64,000 bases of DNA from the NCBI GenBank assembly GCA_018292915.2, contig JACVVK020000524.1, positions 73,501 through 137,500 of the forward strand. The letters run 5' to 3'. The notes beneath the pieces are model-generated. The model was not told the DNA's origin. It worked only from the letters and a program-made list of their open reading frames with translations, and did no database searches. The DNA comes from Batillaria attramentaria. Its lineage: Eukaryota > Mollusca > Gastropoda > Batillariidae. Every line of letters starts with the position of its first letter. The stretch's first letter is position 1. The position numbers and the translations under genes are program-made. Shown in pieces: positions 23,816-35,105 of the stretch.

Positions 23816-24433
23816 CGTTCTCTTCGCCGATCATCACCGTTTTTTCTTCAGCCCTGGTTAGTTTCAAAGTCGAATAGTCTGAAACTATAACCATGTGAAG
23901 CAGTAACTTTAGAATTTTTTTTTTGGAAATCATTTACGGAAAAAGTTTTGAAGAAGAAATTTTAGCGATAACCTCTGTTGGTCGAGTGACCTCATTCTTG
24001 TGCAAAATGACCTTCACCTTGAGAAACTAGGTCAGTAGGGCCTGAGAGCTGACGGTGAATGGAGGTCAGCTATGTTAGTCAACGCGGAGTTGTAGTGTTA
24101 TGATAAGGAATTAGAATATAGCAGCTAGGGAAATGCACCGTCGTTAGATTAGGGAATTTAGGGACTTAGTACAAATTGTTGACTACAAGAATATCTCTCA
24201 TCATTGAAACTGAGAAGAACTGTTACTTTGATGACCTTCTGACATTGTAATTGAAACTGTTTGTATCCTGACAAAAAGACCGTTTTAACAAGAATAACAA
24301 CGGCATCCTGAAAACTAACTTTGCCTTGGTGTGCGGTGTGTGAGTACGAAAGGCTGATCTTGTGTCCACTACACCGACAATGGGGAAGAAGTTTACAATA
24401 TTCATGATCATCACCACTCGAAAGTTAACTCAA
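23816..24433. other. No gene recognised
   Basis: Unique-looking A/T-rich sequence with no exon or repeat that I can name. Confidence 0.4.
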
Positions 24434-24445
24434 CGCCATCTCCGT

Positions 24446-24536
24446 TAGTTAGTTAGTTATTAAGGGCTTAACGCCGCGCAAGCAACAAAGACTATTCGCG
24501 GCTAACACAGTCCCATCCTGCCAAGTCCTTTAAAAC
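24446..24536 (-). mobile_element. Retroposon family B with TSD
   Basis: A 91-bp insert: stem-loop, (AACT)n tail and about 35 bp of body. Flanked by CGCCATCTCCGT (24,434-24,445) and CGCCATCACCGT (24,537-24,548), a 12-bp duplication with one mismatch. Confidence 0.75.
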
Positions 24537-25076
24537 CGCCATCACCGTAAAGAGTGAAGAAAGGAGAATCGGTGATGAATGAAAGAAATCGATGGAAGCC
24601 TTAATTCACAGAGCAAGGACTTGATCTGAGACAAGGGGTCTTCTCTCGCCAGCACGACGCATCCCACAGAAAGCCATTCAAAGCATGGAGAAAATAGTTC
24701 CCAAAAATTAATGTTAAAGAATGTCATTTCAGTATTATGTATGATGCAACCACAGGCTATTCGTCTGCACAATCGCTAAAATGAAGGTTGTATTTACACC
24801 GTATTTAGTTTGTTGGTTAAAGTGTCACAAATCTGTCTGGGACATTCAGGTGAAAATTGTGTATGTCAACATGTATGCTATTTGTGAATGAATGTGAGTG
24901 AATGGCGTGCGCATGGCGACAATAAGAAAGTTACTTGTCCGGAGAAAGAACATGTTTGTAGGTAAATTCGACAAATTTTAGAGTTTATTTGAGAGAATGC
25001 TTGCCAATTCCATGTGTATATCATATAATTATTCACAAATCCTACTGCAGGTCTTTCAGTTGCCTATCTCTACCAG

Positions 25077-25254
25077 TAAGTCTTGTAAGAACTTCTCATT
25101 TAAACCCAGTAGATTTTTAGTATATATTTACATCCTGTTTTATTGTATGCCCTTTTATTTTTAATGAACTGGCAGAAAGGGACCGCTCTTTGCCGCGAAT
25201 TAGCCTCTGTTGCTTGCGCGGCGTTAAGCCCTAAATAACTAACTAACTACCTAA
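25077..25254 (+). mobile_element. Retroposon family B with perfect 14-bp TSD
   Basis: Sense-strand 178-bp insert ending in the stem-loop, GTTAAGCCCTAAATAACT and (AACT)n. CCTATCTCTACCAG flanks it at 25,063-25,076 and 25,255-25,268. Confidence 0.85.
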
Positions 25255-25304
25255 CCTATCTCTACCAGGACCTCATCCCTTGTTCAGGCTTGGAGTTAGA
25301 TAGT

Positions 25305-25562
25305 TACTTAGGGCTCAAAAGCCGCGCAAGCAACAAAGACCATTTCGCGGCTAAACTGAGTCCCGTTCGGCCAGGTTCTTTAAAACACGAAAGTCCAGCT
25401 TAAACATGATATAACTATATATTAAGAATTTGTGTATTTTAAAGGAGATCCAATGGAAGACTAATTTCTTTCCAGAGTCTAAGGCTCAGAGAGTAAAACT
25501 ATGTCACAGATTGTATTGCTCAAATGTCTAAATTTTATAAAAGAGGTTGCACTCTTTCAAGA
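25305..25562 (-). mobile_element. Retroposon family B, long copy
   Basis: Same ~250-bp body as 29,259-29,510, including AACATGATATAACTATATAT and GCACTCTTTCAAGAAG. Its duplication is not clear. A poly-G run follows at 25,579-25,600. Confidence 0.75.
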
Positions 25563-25785
25563 AGCTGAAGATGCTGTTTGGGGGGGGGGGGGGGGGGGGG
25601 ATCGAAATCCCTGAACAGCACCCTCAGCGAGTCCGCAGAATAGTGTTTCTCCCTGATCTCGGCAGGGAAGATGGAAAAGAACAACGTGTGACCTGGCATT
25701 GCTTATGGAAACTGCTGCTGTAGACCCATTCCAACTGGGCGAAGTCAAAATGGGAGTTGGGTGGAAAGGGGTGGTGGAAAGTTAG

Positions 25786-25845
25786 TAAGTTGTATATAAG
25801 CTTAGCGCCGCGCAAGCAACAAAGACTATTTCGCGGCTGAGGACT
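25786..25845 (-). mobile_element. Retroposon family B, minimal copy
   Basis: A 60-bp insert between GGGGTGGTGGAAAGTTAG (25,768-25,785) and GGGGTGGCGGAAAGATAG (25,846-25,863), an imperfect 18-bp duplication. Confidence 0.7.
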
Positions 25846-25877
25846 GGGGTGGCGGAAAGATAGCAAATCATGTATGT

Positions 25878-25922
25878 GTAAGGTTTAACGCCGCGCAAGC
25901 AACAAAGACTATTTCGCGGCTA
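25878..25922 (-). mobile_element. Retroposon family B, adjacent minimal copy
   Basis: A second stem-loop unit 40 bp after the previous one. The following GTGGGGGGAAAAG resembles the same target, so this is a tandem duplication or a second hit at the same site. Confidence 0.65.
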
Positions 25923-26404
25923 AGAGGACTGATGTGGGGGGAAAAGTTGACAACACCCTTGGAGTTGCTCTGACTGAAAGAAGGGCCACGGAGAGCACCT
26001 CAGATTTCTTGGATGGCTGAAAAAAAAAATAAATAAATAAATAAATCCATCAAGAAAGCAAAGCAAGCGAGATTTCTGCATTTGGTGATGCATTTGAGAA
26101 GAACTTTCAAACAAGACAATAAAAGAAGCTGAAAACGAACTGCTGTACACGAATGAAGTCAGGAAGAAATATAACAGCATGTTATGAAAGTCAGGATGAT
26201 ACGGAGGAAGTACTTTGTCCGGGGGTGGAGGGGGGGGGGGTCTTTTTTCTTTTTTAGTAGTAGTGGTAAATGGCGTTGATTTATTGTAATAGTAGATTGA
26301 TAATGGTGTGGTAGTGATGGTCTCTAGCTATGATGTTTTCTATAAATTTACATTCTCTACTCCCTCTCATTTTTCTTCTCCCTATATATGGTTTTGAACA
26401 AGGA

Positions 26405-26462
26405 GACGAGTTTAACGGCTTTTTCCACCATGTATGGGTGATATCAAAGCCGGGGATTTGAT
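26405..26462 (-). mobile_element. SINE family D, 3' fragment
   Basis: Plus strand TTTTTCCACCATGTATGGGT followed by GATATCAAAG matches the family D tail region. Confidence 0.6.
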
Positions 26463-26630
26463 AAGAATATTTTGGAGATGTAGCGGAATTGGTCTGAGGC
26501 CCCCTTCCCTACCGTCGTCTTTAGTGCGCGTCGTTGGCTGAGCATCGTCAGTCCAGTCCCTCCCCTGGTAACTTTCCGCGACGCCCCGTCTTTTGTCTTT
26601 TGGTTGTTCTTCCAAATTTGGCGCCTTTGA

Positions 26631-26650
26631 AGAATGTTCTAGAACATTCC
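26631..26650. promoter_or_regulatory. Perfect heat-shock-element-like palindrome
   Basis: AGAATGTTCTAGAACATTCC contains four alternating units (GAA..TTC..GAA..TTC), the HSF consensus, in a perfect 18-bp palindrome. No TATA box or heat-shock gene is seen just downstream. It could be a leftover LTR promoter, since a related motif lies in the LTR at 33.1 kb. Confidence 0.45.
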
Positions 26651-27215
26651 ATCAGTCGCCCGTAGCTTTATGAAAGGAACCCGTGCTTTGCTGGGGTACG
26701 CTGTCTTGGTTTTACCACAGCCGATTCATCCGGGATTAGGTAACCTTGGATTGGGGTTAAGTGTTAGGTGTTTAGGGGGAGGCTTTCAATAGGACTTTCA
26801 TCATGTTAGGGAACGAGTACACACCGATGAGGCGGCTATCCCGATTCTGACCTACTGGCAGCGTTGAGCGCTAGCGTTGCTTGGCTGCACGCGACTTCCC
26901 TCAGAAAATCATCTGCGCTGTACACGTGAAAGCTTGTCTCGACCTGAGGGTGGCCTGTCTTGTCGCAGAAGGTCTCTGTTCAACTCGTAAGTGGTTTTTG
27001 TGGTGCTACTTGCGCGTACACTCACGTTGGAAGCAATTTAGTCTCGTTTTCTGTAGAAAATTCACTTTCATTCGCGATAATATTAAATTACAGAAAGTCA
27101 AGTTTATGAAAACGTCCCAGTTTTATTATGTCTTGCGGCCATACCTAGAAAATTAGTGCAATTTGTGGCTTAGATCGCGCGCAGTTCGAGAAAGATAATT
27201 GGCAGTGAACATTAT

Positions 27216-27732
27216 GTGGTTATGAACCAGCACTCGCCGCGGCTAAGAACCAGCCTGTATTTGGTTTGTGCGTGGCTAAGAACCGACCAGCTTCTCCTTT
27301 CTTTTGCCCAATGCGAATATTATGATTTAGGGGATTTTAGGTGTCCCATTTCAGATGGAACTCTTAGGTACGTAGTGGAGAACTTCCTGGATGAGAGTGA
27401 AGAGGTGGTGGAGGCACAGCCTGGTCCCAGTGAACCATTCAACCCATGCGACACGTCAACACCTGTAGAATGCAATCCGGGATCTCATCTTTGCCCAGAA
27501 ATGGGAAACGTCTATCATCATAACTTATCACTTTTGAAGCACAGGCGGCTGAAACAACATCACCGTGGTGGCCCATCCCTCGTATGTTCTGTTTGGGACA
27601 AAGGTTCTACTGATGCTGGAGAATTAAATTCTCACTTGAACACTGTCCACTTACAGATAAAACCCACAAGTGCAATGCATGCAAAGTTTCTTTTTCGAAC
27701 CCAAGAAGCTTAGTGCGACACGCGTGTCGCGC

Positions 27733-27823
<91 letters not shown>

Positions 27824-28000
27824 ATCAAGGCTTGTCCAGTGTGCGACAAAATGTTCCGCCAACAAAAACTTGTTCAACAGCACCTTACATGATATCCGAC
27901 CTACATTTTCATGTGGCCGATGTTTAGCCGAGTTCAAACACCCATCAAGCTTGAACCGACACGAGAAGTCGAGATCTGTAGAGGGCAAGAAATTATGCAT
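27216..28000 (+). pseudogene. Broken C2H2 zinc-finger sequence
   Basis: Several C2H2 fingers can be read on the plus strand but in different frames: CSVWDKGSTDAGELNSHL-TVH, then HKCNACKVSFSNPRSLVRHA, then after a long poly-C ACPVCDKMFRQQKLVQQHL, then FSCGRCLAEFKHPSSLNRH. Each has the C..C / hydrophobic / H pattern. Small indels (about 27,655 and 27,885) and the 88-base C run at 27,735-27,822 break the frame. Upstream is an acidic stretch (ENFLDESEEVVEAQPGPSEP). Probably a decayed zinc-finger gene copy; assembly error at the poly-C cannot be excluded. Confidence 0.6.
27735..27822. repeat. 88-bp poly-C tract
   Basis: Uninterrupted C run inside the zinc-finger sequence. A run this long is a candidate for sequencing or assembly artefact. 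On the reverse strand it is G-run DNA able to form quadruplexes. Confidence 0.95.
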
Positions 28001-28145
28001 CAAACTGGTGCTTGATAAATTGAACTGGAGTGAAAAGCTTTGGTTTAATTCACGTTCCCGGCTTTCAGTGCAGAACAAACATTGGCACAACTATCGCCTG
28101 CTCTTATCACCAGTGCAAAGTGAGATTTGCTCAGCGTTCAGTTAA

Positions 28146-29242
28146 CTGCAATTTTGATTAAGCTCCTTTCTTCTTAAATGAAGTCAGAAGAAGTCCATTT
28201 TGTTTGGTTTTACACTTTTTTGATGTGTAGACATTGTTTTCAACTATGACTCGTGTCCTTACATGAATAACATTTTTGATGTAAAATCGCTTTGGGTGGG
28301 AAGATGAAAGTCTTACTGATATGATCAAATTCATTTCAGTTCTTACCTTTCCTGGCAGCATTCTTGCACGTCACCACATGCGTGTCACGCTTTTCCGGCC
28401 TAAAACAGTCACTGTGGCCGACAGCCGGTCGGATTCGTGGCATAGCCACGTCACCGGTGTGGAGTAGGTATGGCCGTGGTTTTACCCGGTGCAAAACGGG
28501 ATGGGTAGAAGGAGTAGGGGTTAGAAATCTGGAATTGCACGTAGGAGTTAGGACATTGTAGGCTTGAGTGTGTGTGTGTGTGTGTATGCTTGTACGTTGT
28601 TGTCGTTCCTGCAATAAAATTATTTGGAATTGTTTATACCAACTATTGTCCAGCGGGTGGGAGATGGGTGTGTGAGTCGGTGAAACTAAAAAGTGACGAA
28701 GTCGGAGACAAGTCGTGGCACCTCCAGTACCATTCTGGCCTTGCCGAACGGCACTGAAGTTGCCACAACGCAACGAAGAGGAAAAGAACTAGACTATTAC
28801 AACTGACAATAGGTACCGTACCAAGCGGTGGAAGCAAAGACCCTATCAAGGGTCTCTGGTGGAAGACTCAGAATTCGTTGTCTGCGGTCAAGTCTCAGCT
28901 CGCGCATACTGAATGCAGACAAAATTTAGGCCGAAACTTAAAGGTCTGAGACTACGGCTTTAGGCCTGGCCTACGCAAGGCTTAACACATGCATTAGGCC
29001 CCTGATTTCGCTGAGCTCACCCACCGTTCCTTTCTCTCTTTCTTCGTTCTTCTTTCTCCGAAGACCTTTGCTGCACATATAACATCGAAGTGCACACTCT
29101 TGAAAGGCGTTGTTTAAACGCACGAGGACGTCTTATCATTATTCGCAGTATTATATTGACACTGACACCAATAACGGTGCTCCAAATGAGCCCTGTACTG
29201 GACAATTTCTGTGGAATATTTTAGTGTGAACAACGACCCCAC
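28146..29242. other. No gene recognised
   Basis: A short GT tract lies at 28,569-28,584. No exon or named repeat was seen. Confidence 0.4.
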
Positions 29243-29258
29243 ACAGTCATGCATAGAG

Positions 29259-29510
29259 TGAGTTAGTTATTTAGGGCTTAACGCCGCGCAAGCAACAAAG
29301 ACTATTTCGCGGCTAACACAGTCCCATCCTGCCAGGTCCTTTAAAACATAAAAGGGCTAGCTTAAAACATGATGTAAATATATATTAAGAATTTGTGAAG
29401 CTTAAATGAGATCCTGCAAAAGATTAATTTCTTCAGGGCTAAAAACAGTCTCACAGATTGCATTATATAAAAGACTATATTTTATAAAAGAGATTACACT
29501 CCTTCAAGAA
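29259..29510 (-). mobile_element. Retroposon family B, 252 bp, perfect 16-bp TSD
   Basis: Flanked by ACAGTCATGCATAGAG at 29,243-29,258 and 29,511-29,526. Sense is minus: body, stem-loop GCCGCG...CGCGGC, GTTAAGCCCTAAATAACTAA tail. This copy fixes the element ends. Confidence 0.9.
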
Positions 29511-29683
29511 ACAGTCATGCATAGAGGTTCACTTTCGAGATCTGCAAAGAGGAACCTCACATCAGCATAGCGTGTGTGGGTAGTAGACAAGTTCACGCAG
29601 CAAAACTCCGCACTGTAGTGTGCTTTTCAAAGGAGATTAGGTCTCACGCACTACAGTCCACGGGGACTCTGACGTTCTGAATA

Positions 29684-29737
29684 GTTAGTTATTTAGGGCT
29701 TAACGCCGCGCAAGCAACAAAGACTAATTCGCGGCTA
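29684..29737 (-). mobile_element. Retroposon family B, 54-bp minimal insertion
   Basis: Only the stem-loop and tail are present, flanked by ACGTTCTGAATA at 29,672-29,683 and 29,738-29,749. Confidence 0.85.
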
Positions 29738-30004
29738 ACGTTCTGAATAATAAATGAAATCGCTGAGAGTCGCTGTGCCCAGTCCTTCGAGGGCTCACTA
29801 TGCTGAATGGCGACCTAGCCTTTGAAATATGAACTTGCTTTTAGCTGTCAGCGCAGACATTACTGGAGTTAGTAAATCGCAAAAAAGTAGAAGACGAAAA
29901 CGACTGTTGCTTAGTTGACGTATAGATAAATCTTATTAGGGTGAGAGGAAGGAAATTAGCGAAGTCAAAACTGTGACCCCCCCCCCCCCCCCCGTGACAA
30001 ACTA

Positions 30005-30981
30005 TAACTAGAAAGGCAAAAGCCTCCATGGCTCCCTTGTGACAAGGGTCAAGGTCATTCACAAGTGTATGTTTGTAAAGCTCTTATCACTATCTATCAT
30101 CATGGCAAGTAAAGTGTCTCTGGCGTTCCGAGTTCCTGGCAATATTACAATTTTCCCCCAAACAGTTTGCATGGCCTTGGCCTTGGGTCAAGGTCATTAA
30201 AGTGAGATCACATCAATGTCTATTATTATGCCAAGTTTGACGCCTCTAGTATTTGTAGTTCCTCTGAAAACGGTAATGTTAAAATTCACAACAGACAGCT
30301 TTAATGACCTTGACCTTCAGTCAAGGTCATTCAAAAAGGTAGGTCTCATTGCGGTCTATCATCATGCCTTGTTTGGTGCCTCAACTGTTTGTTGTTTCAG
30401 AGAAAATGCCAAGGTTAAGGTTTCCCAAAAACAGCCTGCATGGCCTTGACCTTGACTAAAAGTCATTGACCACAGGTATGTCATTACGCAAAATTTGATG
30501 CTTCTGGTTCTTCTAGATTCCGAAAAAATGCAAATGGAAAAATTTCCAGACTGCTTTAATGACCTTGACCTTGGGTCAAGGTCATTTAAAATGGTTTGTG
30601 TGCATAGGTCTTTTCACTGTCTATCAGCACGCCAAGTTTGGCGCCTCTGCTATTTATTTCTGAGAAAATGCCAATGTTAAGGTTTCACAAAAATAGCTTG
30701 TATGGCCTTGACCTTGACACAAGGCCATTGAATACATGTCTATCTGTAAAGTTCTTATCAATGTCTATCATCATGCAAAGTTTCAAACCTCTTGTCTTTG
30801 TAGATTCCGTGAAAATGCCAATGTAAACTTTTCAAACAGACAGCGTTAGTGACCTTGACCTTGAGTCAAGGTCATTCAAATTGATATGTTTTAAAAGGTC
30901 TTGTGGTTGTCTATCAGCATGCCAAGTTTGGTGTCTCTGCTCTTTGTAGTTTCTGAGAAAACGACAACGTTAAAGTTTTCT

Positions 30982-31031
<50 letters not shown>

Positions 31032-31081
31032 GACGGAGGGTTATTACATAGACTCCCATTGTTACACAAGGGAGCCAAAAA
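30005..31081 (+). mobile_element. Family A repeat element, copy 2
   Basis: Starts AACTAGAAAGGCAAAAGCCT, GGCTCCCTTGTGACA; ends (CA)n, GACGACGGAGGG, TGTTACACAAGGGAGCC. Internal monomers have GACCTTGACCTTGAGTCAAG at about 150-bp spacing. Confidence 0.85.
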
Positions 31082-31396
31082 ACAATAACATTTTGTTGTT
31101 TGTCCTGACGAAGGCACAGACCGAAACGTTCACTTTTGTCTGTGAGATGTGTCGTCCAAGATACATTTTTTTTTTTTACGTTTTTTTTTTTTTTTTTTTT
31201 TTTTTCTTCTTCTTCTCGTTGTTTGTACTTCCATCTGCAGTCAGTATGGCATCCTTTTCCATACCGTCCACAGTAAGTGTTCAGACCTTATTCGTTAATA
31301 CCATATATCATGTATCATGTTTACTATGGAGACCAAGAATGTATTCAAGTAATGTATACGGTAATACCTAATCAGGGATTTAAAAAAAAAAAAAAA

Positions 31397-31436
31397 AAGG
31401 TGCCGCACAAAGTAACAAAGACTATTTAGCGGCTAC
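31397..31436 (-). mobile_element. Retroposon family B, degraded copy
   Basis: GGTGCCGCACAAAGTAACAA followed by AGACTATTTAGCGGC; the stem is partly lost. Confidence 0.55.
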
Positions 31437-31567
31437 AGAAAGCCAGTGGATACGGGGCTATCAATGTCATACTGCGAAGTGAAGCTGAAGTAATAAAGGA
31501 GAATGAGTGCCGATTAAAAAATAAGAAAACACGAACCACCAGCCGAGTGAAAATGGCTGACGAAGCG

Positions 31568-31808
31568 GAACGCTGCTTTGGAAATGTTCAGCCCACCAAA
31601 TTTGAAAAATAAATGCAATTCTAAATTCCGAAATTTAAATAGCTGAGCTGACCCTTTGCACCACGTGATTGTAATGTGTTTATGTCTAGTGTGTGAGAGA
31701 ATGCGTGTGATTCACGTGAGCGTGCGTGTTGGGTTCAGTTCGCGGCGCTCTGAGCCGATTCAGGAAACTGGGTAAAGCGCCTATACAATACTCATTATTA
31801 TTATCTAG
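31568..31808 (+). mobile_element. SINE family C, 5'-truncated
   Basis: Sense copy starting inside the body (GCTGCTTTGGAAATGTTCAG) and ending with the GTTCGCGGCGCTCTGAGCC stem-loop and an ATTATTATTATC tail. No tRNA head. Confidence 0.75.
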
Positions 31809-32703
31809 TCGGAACTGCAAGCAAATGCGGTTCAGCGAAACAAACGGAAAGCGGAAACTAACGGATGAACAGAAGAACTTGAAACGAGCAGGCAGAAGTA
31901 TTATGAGCAGATGGGAGTGAGGCAAAGACGGAGAGAGTTCCCGGGGTCCGAGAATGAACGTTGGGGACAAACGGGCACAGCACGGCATCAACAGTGACCA
32001 TTGTATCGCCAAGTTTATACTTGATGCGTACGTATTTGAACCTTTTCTACACGGTCTGTAGCGTCATAATTATGTCTGGCACCTCATTTAAAAAAAAAAA
32101 AAAAAATACGTACACAACGCCCGGTAACCAATGTAAACAGTTTACAGTTAGCATTGACCTCTCAGAGGCGCACTGCTCAGAGGAGAAGCAGCAGTTACAG
32201 GTGTTTACACAGTACTCGAATGTGCTTTCCGTTGAGGATCAGAACGTAGGGTACACGGAGGTGGTTAAACATCATTCCATTACCTGCTTCTATTGTTGAT
32301 CAAGTAATAGAATAGTTGATGTTTGGGATTTTGGTAGGATGTAGGCCCAGCTTAGATCGGCTTAGTTTAGATTGTCTAGATGGATTTGTATTGACCGAAG
32401 TATCTCCTGCTTGTGTAGGAGGCGTTTGGTGGTCGGTTGCTGGAGTGGAAACTGAGTAGGAGATCGCTGTCGGTTGGTGCAGGGTGAGTGTTGAATGGGA
32501 ATTCTGGGGTGATGTGGTTGTTCTTCTGGTATAAATTGATAATGAACCGGTGGGTATTACTCCAGGGATTATTGCTGTGCATGTATTCTATGATTCATAC
32601 AGCAATTATGTCTCTATTGCTTGTGCGTACACCTGATTCTGTGACAGGTGCGCACCTGCGGTGTTTGGAAATTAGGAGAGCAATTTGAGACGCGTGGGTG
32701 GGT
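31809..32703. other. No gene recognised
   Basis: Poly-A at 32,090-32,106. No recognisable coding or repeat signal otherwise. Confidence 0.4.
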
Positions 32704-32815
32704 GGGGGTTTGGGGCTTTAACGTCCTTTTCCACCACGTAAGGGTGATATCAAAGACGGCCGGGGCAACGACGAAAAAGCCACCACAAATATTTGGCCCC
32801 AGCCGGGATTGAGCG
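32704..32815 (-). mobile_element. SINE family D fragment
   Basis: GGGGCTTTAACGTCCTTTTC followed by CACCACGTAAGGGTGATATC and, later, CCCCAGCCGGGATTGAG. The tRNA-like head is lost. Confidence 0.65.
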
Positions 32816-32985
32816 ATTTGAAAATGTTTGAAGTATGTCTGAATGCGTGTTATGTTTGTGTGCTGCAGGGGTTTTCCTTTCTCTTTTTTTTCTTTTTTTT
32901 TTTTTTGGGGGGGGGGGGGGGATAGTGTAGTTTTGTAGTCCCGTAGGTTAAGAATAAGATTTGTGTTGTTTTTTCTCCTGCTATG

Positions 32986-33283
32986 TCGCTCTCTCGGTGC
33001 ACTCGCAGAGAAGACACGGGATACAACAGGCTAGAACTCCAATACTTTATTAACAGAAGATGGGCGAAGAACCACCTCATGAAAGAGGAAGAACCCAGAA
33101 CGCTGTGCAGTGCTGCTTATATATACTAACAGGTCAGATCTAGAACATTCTGCAACTTACTGGCAACTACGGAATCTTTCCAAGGTTACGTAATCAACTG
33201 ACGTTACTGCACTCGCATGTTCTGGGATGGTCTAGAAATTTCCATCGAAATGCAGTGACTTTTCGCGATCTCTACAACAATTT
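32986..33283 (-). mobile_element. Probable solo LTR
   Basis: Read on minus, it begins TGTAGAGATCGCGAAAAG, has a TATA box (TATATAAGCAGCACTG), a polyA-type TTAATAAAGTATTG, and ends GAGAGAGCGACA, giving TG...CA ends. AGAATGTTCTAGATC upstream of TATA is heat-shock-element-like. No clean 5-bp duplication could be matched. Confidence 0.5.
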
Positions 33284-33891
33284 GTGTAACCTAGTCTCCT
33301 AGATTAGGATTTTGGGTATTATTTCTGCTAGACTCAGTTGGGCCAGGACCATTTTGTGTTGTTTACTAGCTACTTTTGTTGATTTTGCAAAACCCTGATG
33401 CAGGCTTAGGATCGTACATAATTATTGGGGTTGTGGCCATTGCTTATGCTGAACCCAGGTAAAGGGTTGGGACTGTTCATTTTTTGTGTAGGCCTTGAAT
33501 GTGCCCTCTTTTGGCCCTTGGCGCTTTAAAGCTGAATAAATAATTGGAATTGACAGTTTCCTTTGTTTATTAACTAAGCCTTGGGTTGGCAAGTGAATCT
33601 GCGGGAGACGATGAGCTATCTTGCAAACAAATAAATTTTGATTTTGTGATCGAACTCAAACTGCTTGGGTTTAATTGTCTTCTTTCTTCTTCTCGTCTGT
33701 CTTTCCCTCTTCAGTTCTGTTGTTGTTTGTTGTTGTTGTTTTAATTTCCTTTTCCCGATTTTTTTTTGTTTTTTTTTTTTTGTGAACTCGGTCAAACAAG
33801 TCGTGTCACTTTTGAATTTAGTCAGTGTCGCTCGTATGCCGTGCTGTCGCCGTCAGAATGGCGCAACAAATGTTTGACGGTAGTACGGATA

Positions 33892-34620
33892 CTCGGTCAC
33901 AGACTAGAGTTCCTGCGTCGGGTGGGTCTGCAATAGATCTCAGTGGAGATAGAGGTCTACTGCTGGGCTGGAAGGTAGTAAACTCCGACCCACAGGGGAT
34001 GGGGCAAAGCACTGGACTTTCCCGTAGGTGAAGTTGGGACGGTTACACTTCTAGGTCCGGAAGCTGAAAGGGTTATGGCCTATGCTAGTCACAAATTAGA
34101 CCCATCACGCAGAAGATATTGTGTGACGTACAGGGAACTCTTCGCTGTCGTCCACATATGGTGAAGGTTTTTCAGACACTTTTCTCTGGGGTCGGAAATT
34201 CAAACTTCGCACCGACCACACTCACTTAAGGTGGATGAAAGAAACTTTAAAGACCCTCATGGTATGATTGCATGCTGGATCACCACCCTTGAGTCTTACG
34301 ACTTCGAAATCCAACTCGAAAAGGTTCCTGTCCATACCAATGCTGATGGTCTCTCTAGAAGGCGCCTTTCGTTGTTGCAAAAGAGAGGAGTGTGGTGACT
34401 ATTGTGGATAGGGAACTTCAGTAGTGAGTACGAGTAGTCACTCGGTCACAGACTAGAGTTTCCTGCGTCGGGTGGGGCTGCAATAGATCTCAAGTGGAGA
34501 TAGTGTTCCTACTGCTGGGCTGGAAGGTAGTAACTCCGACCAACAGGAGGATGGGCAGCATTGGACTTTCCCGTAGGTGAAGATGGGACGGTTACACGTT
34601 GTAGGTCGGAAGCTCTTAGG
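33892..34620 (+). repeat. Direct repeat pair around gypsy RNase H
   Basis: 33,892-34,070 and 34,441-34,620 are near-copies (CGGTCACAGACTAGAGTT, GCTGGGCTGGAAGGTAGTAA, GGACTTTCCCGTAGGTGAAG) bracketing the RNase H fragment. Small indels separate the copies. Confidence 0.7.
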
Positions 34621-35010
34621 GCCGCTAAAAATCACAGAGGGAAGGGTAGCCCTGAGCCTGAGGAATTGTCCACGCCTAGGGTGGAACGTCCCCGGTGACC
34701 CGTTCTCGTGTGAAGCGTCAGGTAGATTGGAAGGTGGTAGGAAAGGCAATCAGGAAGATTCCGCATCCCCGATCCCCTACTTCCCCAGAGATTCGGGAGC
34801 CGATGTCTCAGATCCCACAGATAAGGTAGACATCGGACTGGACACTGGCCAGGTCCAGGATAGTACACAAGTACCACATTCTCTCCCAGAAGAATGGTTC
34901 ACTAGGTGGACGACTGAAGAAATAAGGAAGTGGCAGAGAGATGACCCCATGACTAGGACTGTCTTGCAAGTCAGGGAACAAGATAGGAAACCCACGACTG
35001 CACGAAATGT
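34081..35010 (+). pseudogene. Ty3/gypsy pol remnant
   Basis: From 34,081 the plus strand shows a gypsy RNase H: YASHKLDPSRRRYCVTYREL, then in a shifted frame LRTDHTHLRWMKE, then YDFEIQLEKVPVHTNADGLS. Stops and shifts interrupt it. After a duplicated spacer, 34,577-35,020 is open and includes WFTRWTTEEIRKWQRDDP, typical of the linker before the integrase. Protease, RT and integrase are missing. A dead retrotransposon of the host genome; the LTR-like repeat at 35,106 follows. Confidence 0.7.
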
Positions 35011-35105
35011 CGCAGTATAGCAGATCAGTCAAAATACTCTTGTGTAAGTGGGATGACCCCAATTGTCCTATACAAGGCATTCAAAATGTGAAACACTGTT
35101 TGTGC

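Noticed and set aside
27607..28090. Poly-Gly / poly-Pro protein
   Set aside because: Translation of the 88-base C run; not evidence of a gene.
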